The notes below the pieces were generated by a model that was not told the origin of the DNA, ran no database searches, and saw only the letters and a list, made by a program, of their open reading frames with translations. DNA of 28,344 bases. It comes from a virus. Positions 5,388 to 12,929 of the stretch are shown here, in pieces. Both the position numbers and the translations under genes were made by a program. Location of the stretch: IMG/VR virus record IMGVR_UViG_3300031787_000647, positions 1 to 28,344 of that record, one strand, 5' to 3'. Within the stretch, counting starts at the first letter, position 1. Each line of letters starts with the position of its first letter.

Positions 5388-6036
5388 CATTCAAACTGCT
5401 TTCAAACAAGCTTTAAGTAAAACCTTAGCTGACTGGGACGACGAGGGGGAGGCTCCCTCTGTTCAACCAGTGTCAGCTTCTTTTTCGCAACCCACCCAAC
5501 CAACTCAGGAAATTCCCATGAAGAAAACCTTCGGCGTAACAAACAACATCTCTCGCGTAACGTTCGACTACATCAAGAACAACCCCGGCTCCACACGCAA
5601 GGAGATCATCCAAGCCCTTGAGCATCAGGGCTTTGCAGGCGGGTCAACATCAAGTCTGATAGCACAGATGCGTCGTAATAAAATGGTTCACGAAACCAAC
5701 AACCTGTACTACGCAGACATCGACGAGTACCGCCCAATCAAGTCGCTCAAGGCACTCAAGAAAATGGAAGCCCCAATAGCACCACCCAAGCGCAAGTACG
5801 AGAAGAAAGCCGTGACAGGCATCGGTGCGTTGCTACGAGAGAAGCTGGATAATTTGGCAAATGAACCTAGCCAAACCGCATTGCATGCCGCGGCTAGCTT
5901 GATGGCTCCGCCCGAGACAAACAAACGCATGATCTCTCTTGTACGCGTCAAGACGCCAGAGGATATTTTGAAGGACATGACTGTGTATCAGGCGCACGAC
6001 TTGTACCGCCACCTTAAAGAAATGTTTGGAGGTTAA
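5380..6036 (+). CDS. Winged-helix DNA-binding protein with acidic N-terminal extension (218 aa)
   Basis: Residues about 55-112 look like a winged helix: VTFDYIKNNPGSTRKEIIQAL, then a recognition-helix-like GGSTSSLIAQMRRN, then a wing ending NNLYYAD. A basic linker (KRKYEKK) follows. The C-terminus, TPEDILKDMTVYQAHDLY with a final FGG, resembles a tail found in several phage proteins of this size that I know only as unnamed. Residues 17-22 are ADWDDE, identical to the C-terminal residues of the ssDNA-binding candidate at 13342-14325. The start at 5380 has AGGAGG at 5366-5371. A second ATG at 5518 (residue 47, MKKTFGV) has AGGAAA ahead of it and would give a 172-residue form without the acidic extension. 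It probably regulates transcription or replication; the target is unknown. Confidence 0.75.
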   Translation: MPDIQTAFKQALSKTLADWDDEGEAPSVQPVSASFSQPTQPTQEIPMKKTFGVTNNISRVTFDYIKNNPGSTRKEIIQALEHQGFAGGSTSSLIAQMRRNKMVHETNNLYYADIDEYRPIKSLKALKKMEAPIAPPKRKYEKKAVTGIGALLREKLDNLANEPSQTALHAAASLMAPPETNKRMISLVRVKTPEDILKDMTVYQAHDLYRHLKEMFGG

Positions 6037-6037
6037 T

Positions 6038-6247
6038 ATGATTGTTTATCACGAATCAGGCGGGTGTGCATTCCCCAGCGATAGATCTTTTGGTATGACA
6101 CTGCGCGACTACTTCGCGGCTCAAGCACTTGCCAGTTCCACTGGCTGGTACTTATCGGAGATAAACAACTGGGACAACAAGGAACGTGCTGACTGGGCAT
6201 ACAAACAAGCAGACCAAATGTTAATAGAAAGGGAATCAAATGAGTGA
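6038..6247 (+). CDS. Conserved small phage protein with TLRDYFAAQAL motif (69 aa)
   Basis: The protein begins MIVYHESGG and contains GMTLRDYFAAQALAS at about residues 20-34, then a helix with DWAYKQADQML. Proteins with this motif are common in phages and prophages but have no established function. The ATG at 6038 is preferred because GGAGG at 6028-6032 lies 5 bases ahead; a TTG at 6026 in frame lies within that ribosome site. The gene starts one base after the previous stop and overlaps the next gene by 8 bases, which fits a co-translated early operon. Confidence 0.75.
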   Translation: MIVYHESGGCAFPSDRSFGMTLRDYFAAQALASSTGWYLSEINNWDNKERADWAYKQADQMLIERESNE

Positions 6248-6434
6248 CGCAAGTTTCAACAAAGAAGATTTTGACCGCATCTTTGGTATGCCCAAGAATG
6301 AGATCAAAGAGGACTACCCTATGATACGCAACGCTGTGCTTGAAGAGGTGGCGCAAGAGTTCGATGCCATGCGCATTGCCTTTGGTGACACAGCCCATAG
6401 CTTTGCCACGTACGTGAGGGATATGAAATCATGA
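6240..6434 (+). CDS. Hypothetical acidic protein (64 aa)
   Basis: The protein begins MSDASFNKEDFDRIF and looks like three short amphipathic helices with an acidic start; the last part, FGDTAHSFATYVRDMK, is a likely helix. I see no known domain. The ATG at 6240 has AAAGGGA at 6228-6234 and overlaps the preceding gene by 8 bases; its stop overlaps the following start as ATGA. Function unknown. Confidence 0.7.
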   Translation: MSDASFNKEDFDRIFGMPKNEIKEDYPMIRNAVLEEVAQEFDAMRIAFGDTAHSFATYVRDMKS

Positions 6435-6664
6435 AAGGCAACGGCTTGTTTAGTGTCATGGATAGCAACAGTTTTGCAGTTAGTCCACAGCAGAATTTTG
6501 CAAAGTGGGCAAACCGACAGGGGTTGCTGTGTTGGAAATGCCAGCAAACCAAGCCTCGTCAAGGCGGCTCAGAGAAGATGTTTGGCGGATTTAACGGCTT
6601 ACGCAGATTCATCTGCCAAGATTGTGTGGAAGCTAAACAAAGGAGCCTGAAACTTGAAGAGTAA
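6431..6664 (+). CDS. Small zinc-ribbon-like protein (77 aa)
   Basis: Two CxxC knuckles, C34/C37 (CWKC) and C62/C65 (CQDC), are separated by 24 residues, the layout of a treble-clef or zinc-ribbon fold. The spacer has Gly/Lys-rich and aromatic residues (KMFGGFNGLRRFIC). This could bind DNA, RNA or a partner protein. The ATG at 6431 forms an ATGA overlap with the gene before it, and its last codons hold AAAGGAG at 6639-6645, the ribosome site of the next gene, which starts 11 bases before this gene ends. No nuclease residues (HNH) are visible. Confidence 0.75.
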   Translation: MKGNGLFSVMDSNSFAVSPQQNFAKWANRQGLLCWKCQQTKPRQGGSEKMFGGFNGLRRFICQDCVEAKQRSLKLEE

Positions 6665-6965
6665 TCACAACATTATTCGTGAGCTACTCAAACGACACCC
6701 CGATGGTTTGAAGTCAAGCGACATAGCCAAGTTCACTGGCATAGACTTTCGCTCTGTCAACAAATCATTGGAGAGTGTCTTTGGTGTGTACATCGATCGG
6801 TGGGAGAAGTCAACCTTTCGCAATACATTGGCGGCAATTTGGGTCGTCGTTGACGTGCCTGAGAACTGCCCCAAACCAGAACACACGGGAAGAAGATCGC
6901 GTGAAAAGATACGCAACCCCGACGACGCCATATTTTTAAACAAAAGGAGAGAGATCAATGACTAG
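6654..6965 (+). CDS. HTH protein with TTG start (103 aa)
   Basis: Residues 18-42 (GLKSSDIAKFTGIDFRSVNKSLES) read as a helix-turn-helix, probably the core of a small winged helix ending with the strand-rich TLAAIWVVVDV. The C-terminal third is basic and polar (RRSREKIRN). The start is TTG at 6654, supported by AAAGGAG at 6639-6645 with an 8-base spacer, and there is no ATG at a fitting distance. It overlaps the genes on both sides by 8-11 bases. It may be a DNA-binding regulator; the target is unknown. Confidence 0.7.
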   Translation: MKSNHNIIRELLKRHPDGLKSSDIAKFTGIDFRSVNKSLESVFGVYIDRWEKSTFRNTLAAIWVVVDVPENCPKPEHTGRRSREKIRNPDDAIFLNKRREIND

Positions 6966-7167
6966 CGCTAATCAAATACAGATAGCGGGTACTCACTACA
7001 AGAACAAAGCCATTCAGCCATGGGACTACATCGTCTCAAATAACATTGGCTACTTGGAAGGTAATGTAATAAAGTACGTGTCCCGTTGGAGAGACAAGGG
7101 TGGTGTCGATGACTTGAAGAAGGCACAGCACTACCTGACAAAACTAATAGAAACACAGGAGAAGTAG
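6958..7167 (+). CDS. DUF3310 family protein (69 aa)
   Basis: The arrangement HY at 13-14, IQPWDYI at 19-25 and GNVIKYVSRWRDKGGVDDLK from 35 on, followed by KAQHYLTKLI, is the hallmark of DUF3310, a small domain found widely in tailed phages. Its biochemical role is not established; some annotations call it a nucleotide-kinase-like protein without proof. Length is typical for the family. The ATG at 6958 has AAAAGGAGA ahead of it and overlaps the previous gene by 8 bases. It lies with replication genes, as in many phages. Confidence 0.9.
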   Translation: MTSANQIQIAGTHYKNKAIQPWDYIVSNNIGYLEGNVIKYVSRWRDKGGVDDLKKAQHYLTKLIETQEK

Positions 7168-7168
7168 T

Positions 7169-7510
7169 ATGAACGACACAAGGATGGAGCACGCCATTGC
7201 CCTTGCTGAGAAGTGTTGGGAAAAGGCAAGCAGAATTGAGCCCGAGTTTGTCGAGCGTTACTTGGAACTGTCTGCGGAACTACTACTGTCCAAGCCCGTG
7301 GTACTTGGTGACGAGTTCAGGGAATACTGCGCCAAGAATTTGCTGTTCAGACCTGCGACACTGCATCCTAATGTGTGGGTGTCAGGCGTACGGGCGCTCA
7401 AGACGATTGGTTGGATTCAGCACCAAGGCTACACAACCCCAACCAAATCACACAACCACATGCCCTCGGTATCAATGTGGAGGAGCATGATCTATGGCAG
7501 CGACACCTGA
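7169..7510 (+). CDS. Hypothetical phage protein with HPNVW motif (113 aa)
   Basis: The N-terminal half is helical (MEHAIALAEKCWEKASRIEP), and the second half has a winged-helix-like pattern: GDEFREYCAKN, HPNVWVSGVRALKTIGWI, then a GY turn and SVSMWRS. I recognise this second half as a pattern seen in other unnamed phage proteins near replication genes; it may be a DNA-binding domain, but that is inference. The ATG at 7169 has AGGAGAAG before it. Its 3' end overlaps the nuclease gene by 17 bases and carries the GGAGG at 7479-7483 used by that gene. Confidence 0.75.
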   Translation: MNDTRMEHAIALAEKCWEKASRIEPEFVERYLELSAELLLSKPVVLGDEFREYCAKNLLFRPATLHPNVWVSGVRALKTIGWIQHQGYTTPTKSHNHMPSVSMWRSMIYGSDT

Positions 7511-7796
7511 ATCAAAAGTCAAGAAGCGCGTGCGTGAGGTGCTGGACAAGCTTGGCATCTACCACTTCATGCCACCAGCTAACGGCTTTGGTCGGGCGGG
7601 TATTCCGGACATCATAGCCTGCATGGACGGACATTTCATAGCGATCGAGTGCAAGGCTGGCAACGGCAAGACAACAGCCCTGCAAGACCTTGAACTCAAC
7701 CGCATACACAACGCAGGCGGTACAACATACATTGCACGGGAGAACAACATAGATGAACTACAACAACTACTCAGGGAGAAAGCAAGTGGAATATGA
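7494..7796 (+). CDS. VRR-NUC domain nuclease (100 aa)
   Basis: This is a stand-alone VRR-NUC protein of the PD-(D/E)XK superfamily, a fold of Holliday-junction-type and flap nucleases. The active-site set is visible: Glu6 in the first helix, GIPDII with Asp39, IECKAG with Glu52 and Lys54, and Gln64 in TALQDLEL. Length is typical of phage single-domain members. It likely cuts branched DNA during replication or recombination and so fits beside the polymerase. The ATG at 7494 has GGAGG at 7479-7483. Its end overlaps the next gene by 11 bases. Confidence 0.9.
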   Translation: MAATPESKVKKRVREVLDKLGIYHFMPPANGFGRAGIPDIIACMDGHFIAIECKAGNGKTTALQDLELNRIHNAGGTTYIARENNIDELQQLLREKASGI

Positions 7797-8073
7797 AGAC
7801 ATGATGACCCAAGCAGAACTGGAGCGTCGTGTTGGAGCCATGTCAGACGAAGAGCAAGCGCACTTCAAACTACTCATACACAAACTCGTGATGTGCTACG
7901 GGGACGGCAACGCGCAGGGCGTGGTCATAGTGGGCAGGGCAGAAGACCAACTGGCAGGAGTCGTTACCCTAAACTGTGACGAGATGGAGGCGTCGCAACT
8001 CATGTTGGCGGCAAACGATTTTTTCGGCTTTCTAAACACCCTAGGCGCACCGCCCAAGGAGAACTTTAATTGA
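7786..8073 (+). CDS. Hypothetical protein, probable GTG start (95 aa)
   Basis: From GTG at 7786 the protein reads MEYEDMMTQAELERRVGAMS, with a helical first half, a central beta-like part (GVVIVGRAEDQLAGVVTLN) and a helical end (ASQLMLAANDFFGFL). I do not recognise a family. GTG is chosen because AGGGAGAA at 7773-7780 sits 5 bases ahead; an ATG at 7753 in frame would lengthen the overlap with the nuclease gene and has no ribosome site, and an ATG at 7801 is another option. Its final bases, TGA, overlap the TTG start of the DNA polymerase, and AAGGAGAA at 8056-8063 near its end serves the polymerase. Confidence 0.65.
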   Translation: MEYEDMMTQAELERRVGAMSDEEQAHFKLLIHKLVMCYGDGNAQGVVIVGRAEDQLAGVVTLNCDEMEASQLMLAANDFFGFLNTLGAPPKENFN

Positions 8074-10055
8074 GCAAACCATACGACACGATCTTAACGA
8101 TCGACTTCGAGACCTACTGGGACACCAAGGAAGGTTACACACTAAGCAAGATGACAACCGAGGAGTACATACGTGACCCAAGATTCAAAGCCTTCGGAGC
8201 CTGTATCCATGAGTACGGATCAGACAAGCCAACCCAGTGGTACAGGGGGGATGAGCTACCGCGCATCCTTGCTTGCTATGATCCTGCTACTACTGCTGTT
8301 CTGGCTCACAATGCTCAGTTCGATGTATCTATATTGGAATGGGTATATGACTGGCATCCAAGCTTTATCTTTGATTCTCTTTCCATGGCTCGTGCCCTTA
8401 GGGGTGTGGAGGTTGGTAACTCGCTGATGAAGCTGGCGATAGACTTTCGTCTACCGCCCAAAGGTAACGCCGTGTACAACACCAACGGCTACGAGAACCT
8501 CACGCCTGAGATGGAGAAAGAGTTAGCCGACTACTGCGCACACGATGTATGGCTGTGTGAGCAGATCTTTACCCGCTTAGCTGTTGGGTATCCATCGAAG
8601 GAGCTACGCCTTGTGGACATGACGTTGAAGATGTACACCCGTGCATGCCTTGAGCTTGACCCCAACATGCTGACCGATGCCATACTAGAGGAGAAAGAAA
8701 CCCGTGAAGCCCTATTACAAAAGCTCGGCGTGGACGAAACTGCGCTTGCGTCGAACCCACAATTTGCAGCACTACTCACGTCCATCGGTGTGGTTCCCCC
8801 AACAAAGGTCAGTAAAACTACCGGCAAAGAAACACTTGCGTTGGCTAAGAATGATGCCCTCTTTCAGGCGCTACTCAACGGTGAACGTGAAGACGTTGCC
8901 CTTCTATGTGAAGCGCGTCTTAGGGTTAAGTCAACCACTGAGAGAACACGCGCACAGCGATTCCTCGACATCAGCAAACGTGGAGCACTACCCGTCCCCC
9001 TCTCGTACTATGGGGCGCAGACTGGCCGGTGGACAGCAAGCCGTGGCTCGGCCATCAACATGCAGAACCTCAAGCGAGGCTCGTTCCTACGCAAAGCGAT
9101 TATGGCTCCCGAGGGGCATCAACTCGTCGTCGGGGATCTCTCGCAGATTGAACCGCGAGTACTTGCATGGCTTTCAGATTACACAGACATGCTTGACATC
9201 TTCAAGGCTGGAGGCGACCCTTACGCCGCGTTCGGTGCGCAGATGTTTAACATACCCGGACTTAGTAAGGAAAGTCACCCTGACCTGCGGCAGTCTGCGA
9301 AGAGCGCGTTGCTCGGTTGCGGTTATGGGTTGGGGTGGGCAGCGTTCGCGTCACAACTTCTCACGGGATTTCTGGGGGCGCCACCGCAACGGTACGATTT
9401 GGGCTTTGCAAAGAAACTTGGTGTTACCCAAGCCATGGCGGAGAAGTTCCTAGACTGGGAAGTCAACGTTGAGAAGCTAACCGCCATACCCCACACCTGT
9501 ACAACCAAGGAGCTAGTCATCCACTGCCTAGCATCCAAGGCGATCATAGATAAGTACAGGGCTACGGCTACGCCTGTGGTGGACTTCTGGGCGCTTAACA
9601 CTGAGCTTATCCATGAGTCGCTGTACAAGGGCAAGGAGTACAAGCACAAGTGCCTGACTTACCGCAAGGGGGAGATTGAGCTTCCATCAGGCATGAAACT
9701 GTTGTATCCTGACCTAAATATCAGGCGGTACACAGACGAGAAATCAAATAAAGAGCAGGTCGAGTGGACATACGGCCAAGATCGTACTAAGATATATGCA
9801 GGCAAGATAACCAACAATGTCACGCAGGGCGTAGCGAGATGCGTAATGACAGATGGAATGGTTCGTACTGCTAAGAGATACTTTGTGGCTGGAACAGTGC
9901 ACGACGAGCAGATCGTTGTGGTTCCTGACGCAGAGGTGTCTGAGGCTAAGGCTTGGGTCTTAGCGCAGATGACTATGGAGCCGCCCTATATGCCGGGCAT
10001 TCCATTGGACGCTGACGGTGGCGCGCACCGTCGTTATGGGTTAGCTAAAAACTAG
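8070..10055 (+). CDS. Family A DNA polymerase with 3'-5' exonuclease
   Basis: This 661-residue protein is the replicative polymerase. The N-terminal proofreading domain has Exo I DFE (D12, E14), Exo II HNAQFD (D85) and Exo III YCAHD (Y155, D159). The polymerase domain has TGRW at 318-321, motif A VGDLSQIEPR (D356, E361), motif B RQSAKSALLGCGYG (R407, K411, Y419) and motif C HDE at 611-613. There is no 5'-3' exonuclease domain, as is usual for phage enzymes. The start is TTG at 8070, with AAGGAGAA at 8056-8063; translation is coupled to the preceding gene, whose TGA overlaps the start. All expected catalytic residues are present. It should pair with the primase-helicase at 14806-17697. Confidence 0.97.
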   Translation: MSKPYDTILTIDFETYWDTKEGYTLSKMTTEEYIRDPRFKAFGACIHEYGSDKPTQWYRGDELPRILACYDPATTAVLAHNAQFDVSILEWVYDWHPSFIFDSLSMARALRGVEVGNSLMKLAIDFRLPPKGNAVYNTNGYENLTPEMEKELADYCAHDVWLCEQIFTRLAVGYPSKELRLVDMTLKMYTRACLELDPNMLTDAILEEKETREALLQKLGVDETALASNPQFAALLTSIGVVPPTKVSKTTGKETLALAKNDALFQALLNGEREDVALLCEARLRVKSTTERTRAQRFLDISKRGALPVPLSYYGAQTGRWTASRGSAINMQNLKRGSFLRKAIMAPEGHQLVVGDLSQIEPRVLAWLSDYTDMLDIFKAGGDPYAAFGAQMFNIPGLSKESHPDLRQSAKSALLGCGYGLGWAAFASQLLTGFLGAPPQRYDLGFAKKLGVTQAMAEKFLDWEVNVEKLTAIPHTCTTKELVIHCLASKAIIDKYRATATPVVDFWALNTELIHESLYKGKEYKHKCLTYRKGEIELPSGMKLLYPDLNIRRYTDEKSNKEQVEWTYGQDRTKIYAGKITNNVTQGVARCVMTDGMVRTAKRYFVAGTVHDEQIVVVPDAEVSEAKAWVLAQMTMEPPYMPGIPLDADGGAHRRYGLAKN

Positions 10056-10066
10056 GAGAAGCAATA

Positions 10067-10372
10067 TTGAAGTTACCAACAAAAATAAGAGTAGGTAGGC
10101 GGTGGTACTCGGTCGAGGTGGTGGAAGCCATGCTTGACAAAGCAGTCATTGGGCGTGTGCACTACGACAGTAGACGCATACAACTAGGGCGCATGAGTAA
10201 CACCACAGGCAAAGAGTTTCGACCGGAACAGATTGCCGATACGTTTTGGCACGAGGTTGTACACACAATTCTGAAAGACATGGGCGAGCATCGCCTTAAC
10301 TCCAACGAAGCGTTTGTCACCAAGTTTGCCAACCGATTAACAGAAGCCATACAACACGCAAAGTTTGAATGA
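10067..10372 (+). CDS. Small HExxH zinc metalloprotein (101 aa)
   Basis: The motif FWHEVVHTIL gives HExxH with His62, Glu63 and His66; a third zinc ligand could be Glu81 in NSNEAFVTKFA, as in gluzincin-like phage proteins related to ImmA or SprT-like domains. Upstream strands (YSVEVVEAM, GRVHYDSRRIQL) fit the small beta-sheet before the active-site helix. It may be a protease acting on a repressor, host protein or replication protein, but no target can be seen. The start is TTG at 10067 with AGGAG at 10054-10058, which overlaps the polymerase stop region. It ends in ATGA overlap with the Fe-S nuclease gene. Confidence 0.8.
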   Translation: MKLPTKIRVGRRWYSVEVVEAMLDKAVIGRVHYDSRRIQLGRMSNTTGKEFRPEQIADTFWHEVVHTILKDMGEHRLNSNEAFVTKFANRLTEAIQHAKFE

Positions 10373-11034
10373 AAAAACCAGCATGGTCACACAGCAGCCT
10401 CAAAGATTTTGAGGGCTGTCAGCGCCGATACCACGAGGTCAAGGTCTTAAAGAAGTACCCCTTCCAAGAGACTGAGGCCACGCGTTACGGCAACAAGGTG
10501 CATGAAGCCATCGAGTTCTACATCAGGGACAAGACGCCGATACCACCCGAGTATGCGCAGTTCCAGCCTGTAGTGGACGCCATGCTGAGTAAATCAGGCA
10601 GAGTGCTTGCTGAGCATGAGATGGCATTAACGGTGGACTTAAAGCCTACGGGTTGGAAGTCCCCTGACGTTTGGGTTCGAGGCATTGCCGACATCCTGAT
10701 CGTTAACGATGAGAACCTTACGGCGTGGGTGGGAGATTGGAAGACTGGCAACAACAAGTACCCCGACAGGGATCAGCTTGTGCTTATGTCACTTATGGTC
10801 TTCGCACACTTCCCCCACATCCGCAAGGTCAACTCAGCGTTGCTGTTCATTGTCAAAGATGATATGGTCAAGATGCAGATGACACGAGATCAAGCCGAGC
10901 AGTTCTGGTGGAAGTATCGTGAGCGCACTGCACGTCTTGAAGCATGCTTTGAGACAGATGTATGGAACCCTAATCAAACCCCACTATGCGGATGGTGTCA
11001 GGTCACCGGATGCGAGTTCAATCCTAAACACTAG
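10369..11034 (+). CDS. RecB/Cas4-like PD-(D/E)XK exonuclease with Fe-S cluster motif
   Basis: This 221-residue protein has the marks of a Cas4/RecB-like nuclease. SHSSLKDFEGCQRRY holds Cys17; GNKVHEAIE gives His45; RGIADIL gives Asp108; VGDWKTG gives Asp123 and Lys125; DQLVLMS gives Gln136. Three further cysteines at 207, 210 and 215 (CGWCQVTGC) complete a four-Cys set that in this family binds a 4Fe-4S cluster. It probably resects DNA ends for recombination or degrades host DNA. It starts in an ATGA overlap with the metalloprotein and has no clear ribosome site, so it depends on coupling. A homing or Cas function is unlikely, as no CRISPR locus is present. Confidence 0.9.
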   Translation: MKKPAWSHSSLKDFEGCQRRYHEVKVLKKYPFQETEATRYGNKVHEAIEFYIRDKTPIPPEYAQFQPVVDAMLSKSGRVLAEHEMALTVDLKPTGWKSPDVWVRGIADILIVNDENLTAWVGDWKTGNNKYPDRDQLVLMSLMVFAHFPHIRKVNSALLFIVKDDMVKMQMTRDQAEQFWWKYRERTARLEACFETDVWNPNQTPLCGWCQVTGCEFNPKH

Positions 11035-11043
11035 GAGGAAGTA

Positions 11044-11283
11044 ATGACACAAGTAAACGGCAAGCGTGACTACAAACACGCATACAAACTGCAAAAGAAA
11101 ACGGGCGAAACAGCCGATCAAGTTGAAAGGCAACGCGCTCGTAGAGCCTACGATAAGAAAGGAATTGATCGCGCAGGCAAAGACATTGACCACATCAAAC
11201 CATTGCGTGCTGGAGGCAAGTCAACAGCAGGCAACACACGACTCCGTAACAAGAGCGCAAACCAAAGCGACAACGGAAAATAA
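11044..11283 (+). CDS. HNH-like small protein (79 aa)
   Basis: The C-terminal part reads DIDHIKPLRAGGKSTAGNTR, then LRNKSANQS: a DH pair followed by conserved Asn residues at HNH-type spacing. The paired CxxC knuckles of many HNH proteins are absent. The N-terminus is highly basic (KRDYKHAYKLQKK, ERQRARRAYDKKG), suited to DNA binding. It may be a nicking enzyme or a structural HNH relative without activity. The ATG at 11044 has AGGAGG at 11034-11039. It sits between the Fe-S nuclease and the SNF2 helicase. Confidence 0.75.
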   Translation: MTQVNGKRDYKHAYKLQKKTGETADQVERQRARRAYDKKGIDRAGKDIDHIKPLRAGGKSTAGNTRLRNKSANQSDNGK

Positions 11284-11298
11284 TAGCTCGGAGAAGCA

Positions 11299-12858
11299 AT
11301 GGAAATCATAGAAGACAAAGCATTAGTTTTACGCACAAGGAACCCGAACAAGTACAAAGTCATACCCAAACACAAGATCGTCGAGCGCATGGATGGTGGC
11401 TACGACGTGGCAGTGTATTGGGGACTTGACGAAGCGCGGGTGTTGCGTAACCTAGGCGTTAAAAATGTACCATCGCCTATCACTAGGCGCTACGATTGGC
11501 CGGGGCGTTACAAGCCCATGGCTCATCAGATCGAGACGGCAGCGTTCCTCACGCTGTACAGGAGAGCATTCGTGTTCTCCGAACCCGGCACGGGCAAGAC
11601 ACTGTCTGCATTGTGGGCGGCTGACTACTTGATGAAGCTAGGTAAGGTGCGTAGGGTTCTCGTCCTGTGCCCCTTGTCTATCATGCACAGCGCATGGATG
11701 GGCGACATCAACAACAGCATCCTGCATCGCTCTGCCGTCATAGCGCACCACCCTCAAGCTAGTCGCCGTATCGAGATGATTCAGCGTGACTACGAGATTG
11801 TGATTGCCAACTACGAAGGGCTGAACCTTATAGCCGATGAGGTGCGTAACGATGGCCGCTTTGACCTAGTCATTGTGGACGAAGCTAACGCATACAAAAC
11901 GCCATCGACCAAACGCTGGAAGGCACTCAACTCGATACTTACACCCAACACATATCTGTGGATGATGACAGGCACACCAGCCTCGCAGTCACCTGTCGAT
12001 GCGTATGGGTTAGCCAAGCTTGTGAACCCTGACAATGTGCCCCGCTTCCTGACAGCGTGGCGCGATCAGGTGATGAACAAGATCACACTGTTTAAGTGGG
12101 CTCCAAAGGCTGACGCCAAGGACAAAGTACACGAGGCTCTACAACCTGCGATACGCTTTACCAAAGCACAGTGCCTAGACTTACCGCCTGTCATTACCAT
12201 GACGCGTGAGGTTGCCCTGACCCCACAGCAGAAGAAGTACTACGACATGCTCAAAGACCGCATGCTGGTGCAAGCCGCAGGGGAGACCATCACGGCAGTC
12301 AATGCCGCCGCTGGCGTATCCAAGCTATTGCAGATCAGTTGTGGTGCAGCTTACACAGACGACAAGGAAGTTGTTGAGTTTGATTCGGCGCCTCGCCTTG
12401 CGGTACTGGAGGAGATACTGGAGGAGACTGATCGCAAGGTCATCATCTTCGCTTTGTTCCGAAGCACCATCGACACCATCAGCACATACCTGACCAAGAA
12501 GGGTATTGTCAATGAGTGCATTCATGGAGACATCACGCCAAGCAAGCGCGGTATAACTATCAACCGCTTCCAAACAGAAGCAGACCCTAGGGTCTTGGTG
12601 ATGCAACCTGCGGCTTCGGCTCATGGCATCACGCTTACTGCCGCTGATACTGTGGTCTTCTATGGGCCCCTCATGAGCGTAGAGCAGTACATCCAATGCT
12701 GTGCCCGTGCTGACCGCAAGGGGCAAGACTCAGACAAAGTCACTGTGATTCACATTCAGGGAAGCCCGATTGAGAAGCGCATGTTTCATGCTTTGGAAGG
12801 GAAAGTTAGTGATAACTCACTACTGACCCAAATGTTCGATACTGAAATTAAATCCTGA
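11299..12858 (+). CDS. SNF2-type (superfamily 2) DNA helicase/translocase
   Basis: This 519-residue protein has a full two-lobe helicase core. Motif I is EPGTGKT (G97-T101), motif II is VDEANAYK (D194, E195), motif III is MTGTPAS near 224-230, motif V is HGITLT near 442-447, and motif VI reads QCCARADRKGQ at about 466-476. The Q-x2-AR-x2-R-x-GQ signature is typical of SNF2 and related phage helicases. The N-terminal 70 residues appear to be a small accessory domain. It likely moves on double-stranded DNA, remodelling protein-DNA complexes or aiding recombination; it is less likely to be the main fork helicase, since a primase-helicase follows. The start at 11299 has GGAGA at 11290-11294. Confidence 0.93.
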   Translation: MEIIEDKALVLRTRNPNKYKVIPKHKIVERMDGGYDVAVYWGLDEARVLRNLGVKNVPSPITRRYDWPGRYKPMAHQIETAAFLTLYRRAFVFSEPGTGKTLSALWAADYLMKLGKVRRVLVLCPLSIMHSAWMGDINNSILHRSAVIAHHPQASRRIEMIQRDYEIVIANYEGLNLIADEVRNDGRFDLVIVDEANAYKTPSTKRWKALNSILTPNTYLWMMTGTPASQSPVDAYGLAKLVNPDNVPRFLTAWRDQVMNKITLFKWAPKADAKDKVHEALQPAIRFTKAQCLDLPPVITMTREVALTPQQKKYYDMLKDRMLVQAAGETITAVNAAAGVSKLLQISCGAAYTDDKEVVEFDSAPRLAVLEEILEETDRKVIIFALFRSTIDTISTYLTKKGIVNECIHGDITPSKRGITINRFQTEADPRVLVMQPAASAHGITLTAADTVVFYGPLMSVEQYIQCCARADRKGQDSDKVTVIHIQGSPIEKRMFHALEGKVSDNSLLTQMFDTEIKS

Positions 12859-12865
12859 AAGGGGG

Positions 12866-12914
12866 TTGCAACGCTAGAAATTACATGTACACTGTCCAAC
12901 CTTAGACAAATAAT
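12866..12914 (+). promoter_or_regulatory. Promoter candidate and conserved 24-base element, site 2
   Basis: TTGCAA at 12866-12871 and TACACT at 12888-12893 are spaced by 16 bases. Overlapping them, 12891-12914 reads ACTGTC-N8-GACAAATAAT, the same pattern as 5121-5144, with 20 of 24 positions identical. The TGTC-N8-GACA dyad is centred near 12900. The gene start at 12930 follows by 16 bases. This 71-base gap is the only intergenic space of note within the replication block, which supports a promoter or operator here. Confidence 0.6.
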
Positions 12915-12929
12915 TACACAGGAGAAGTT

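Noticed and set aside
8704-9453. Frame of 249 codons on the plus strand inside the DNA polymerase gene
   Set aside because: The polymerase frame has all catalytic motifs through this part; the other frame is basic, low-complexity and without a ribosome site.
10369-11034. Cas4 of a CRISPR-Cas system
   Set aside because: The motifs are shared by the wider RecB-like nuclease family and no CRISPR repeats or other cas genes are present.
11044-11283. Self-splicing intron or homing endonuclease insertion suggested by the HNH-like gene
   Set aside because: Flanking genes are intact, normally spaced and not split; the protein is too small and lacks homing-type context.
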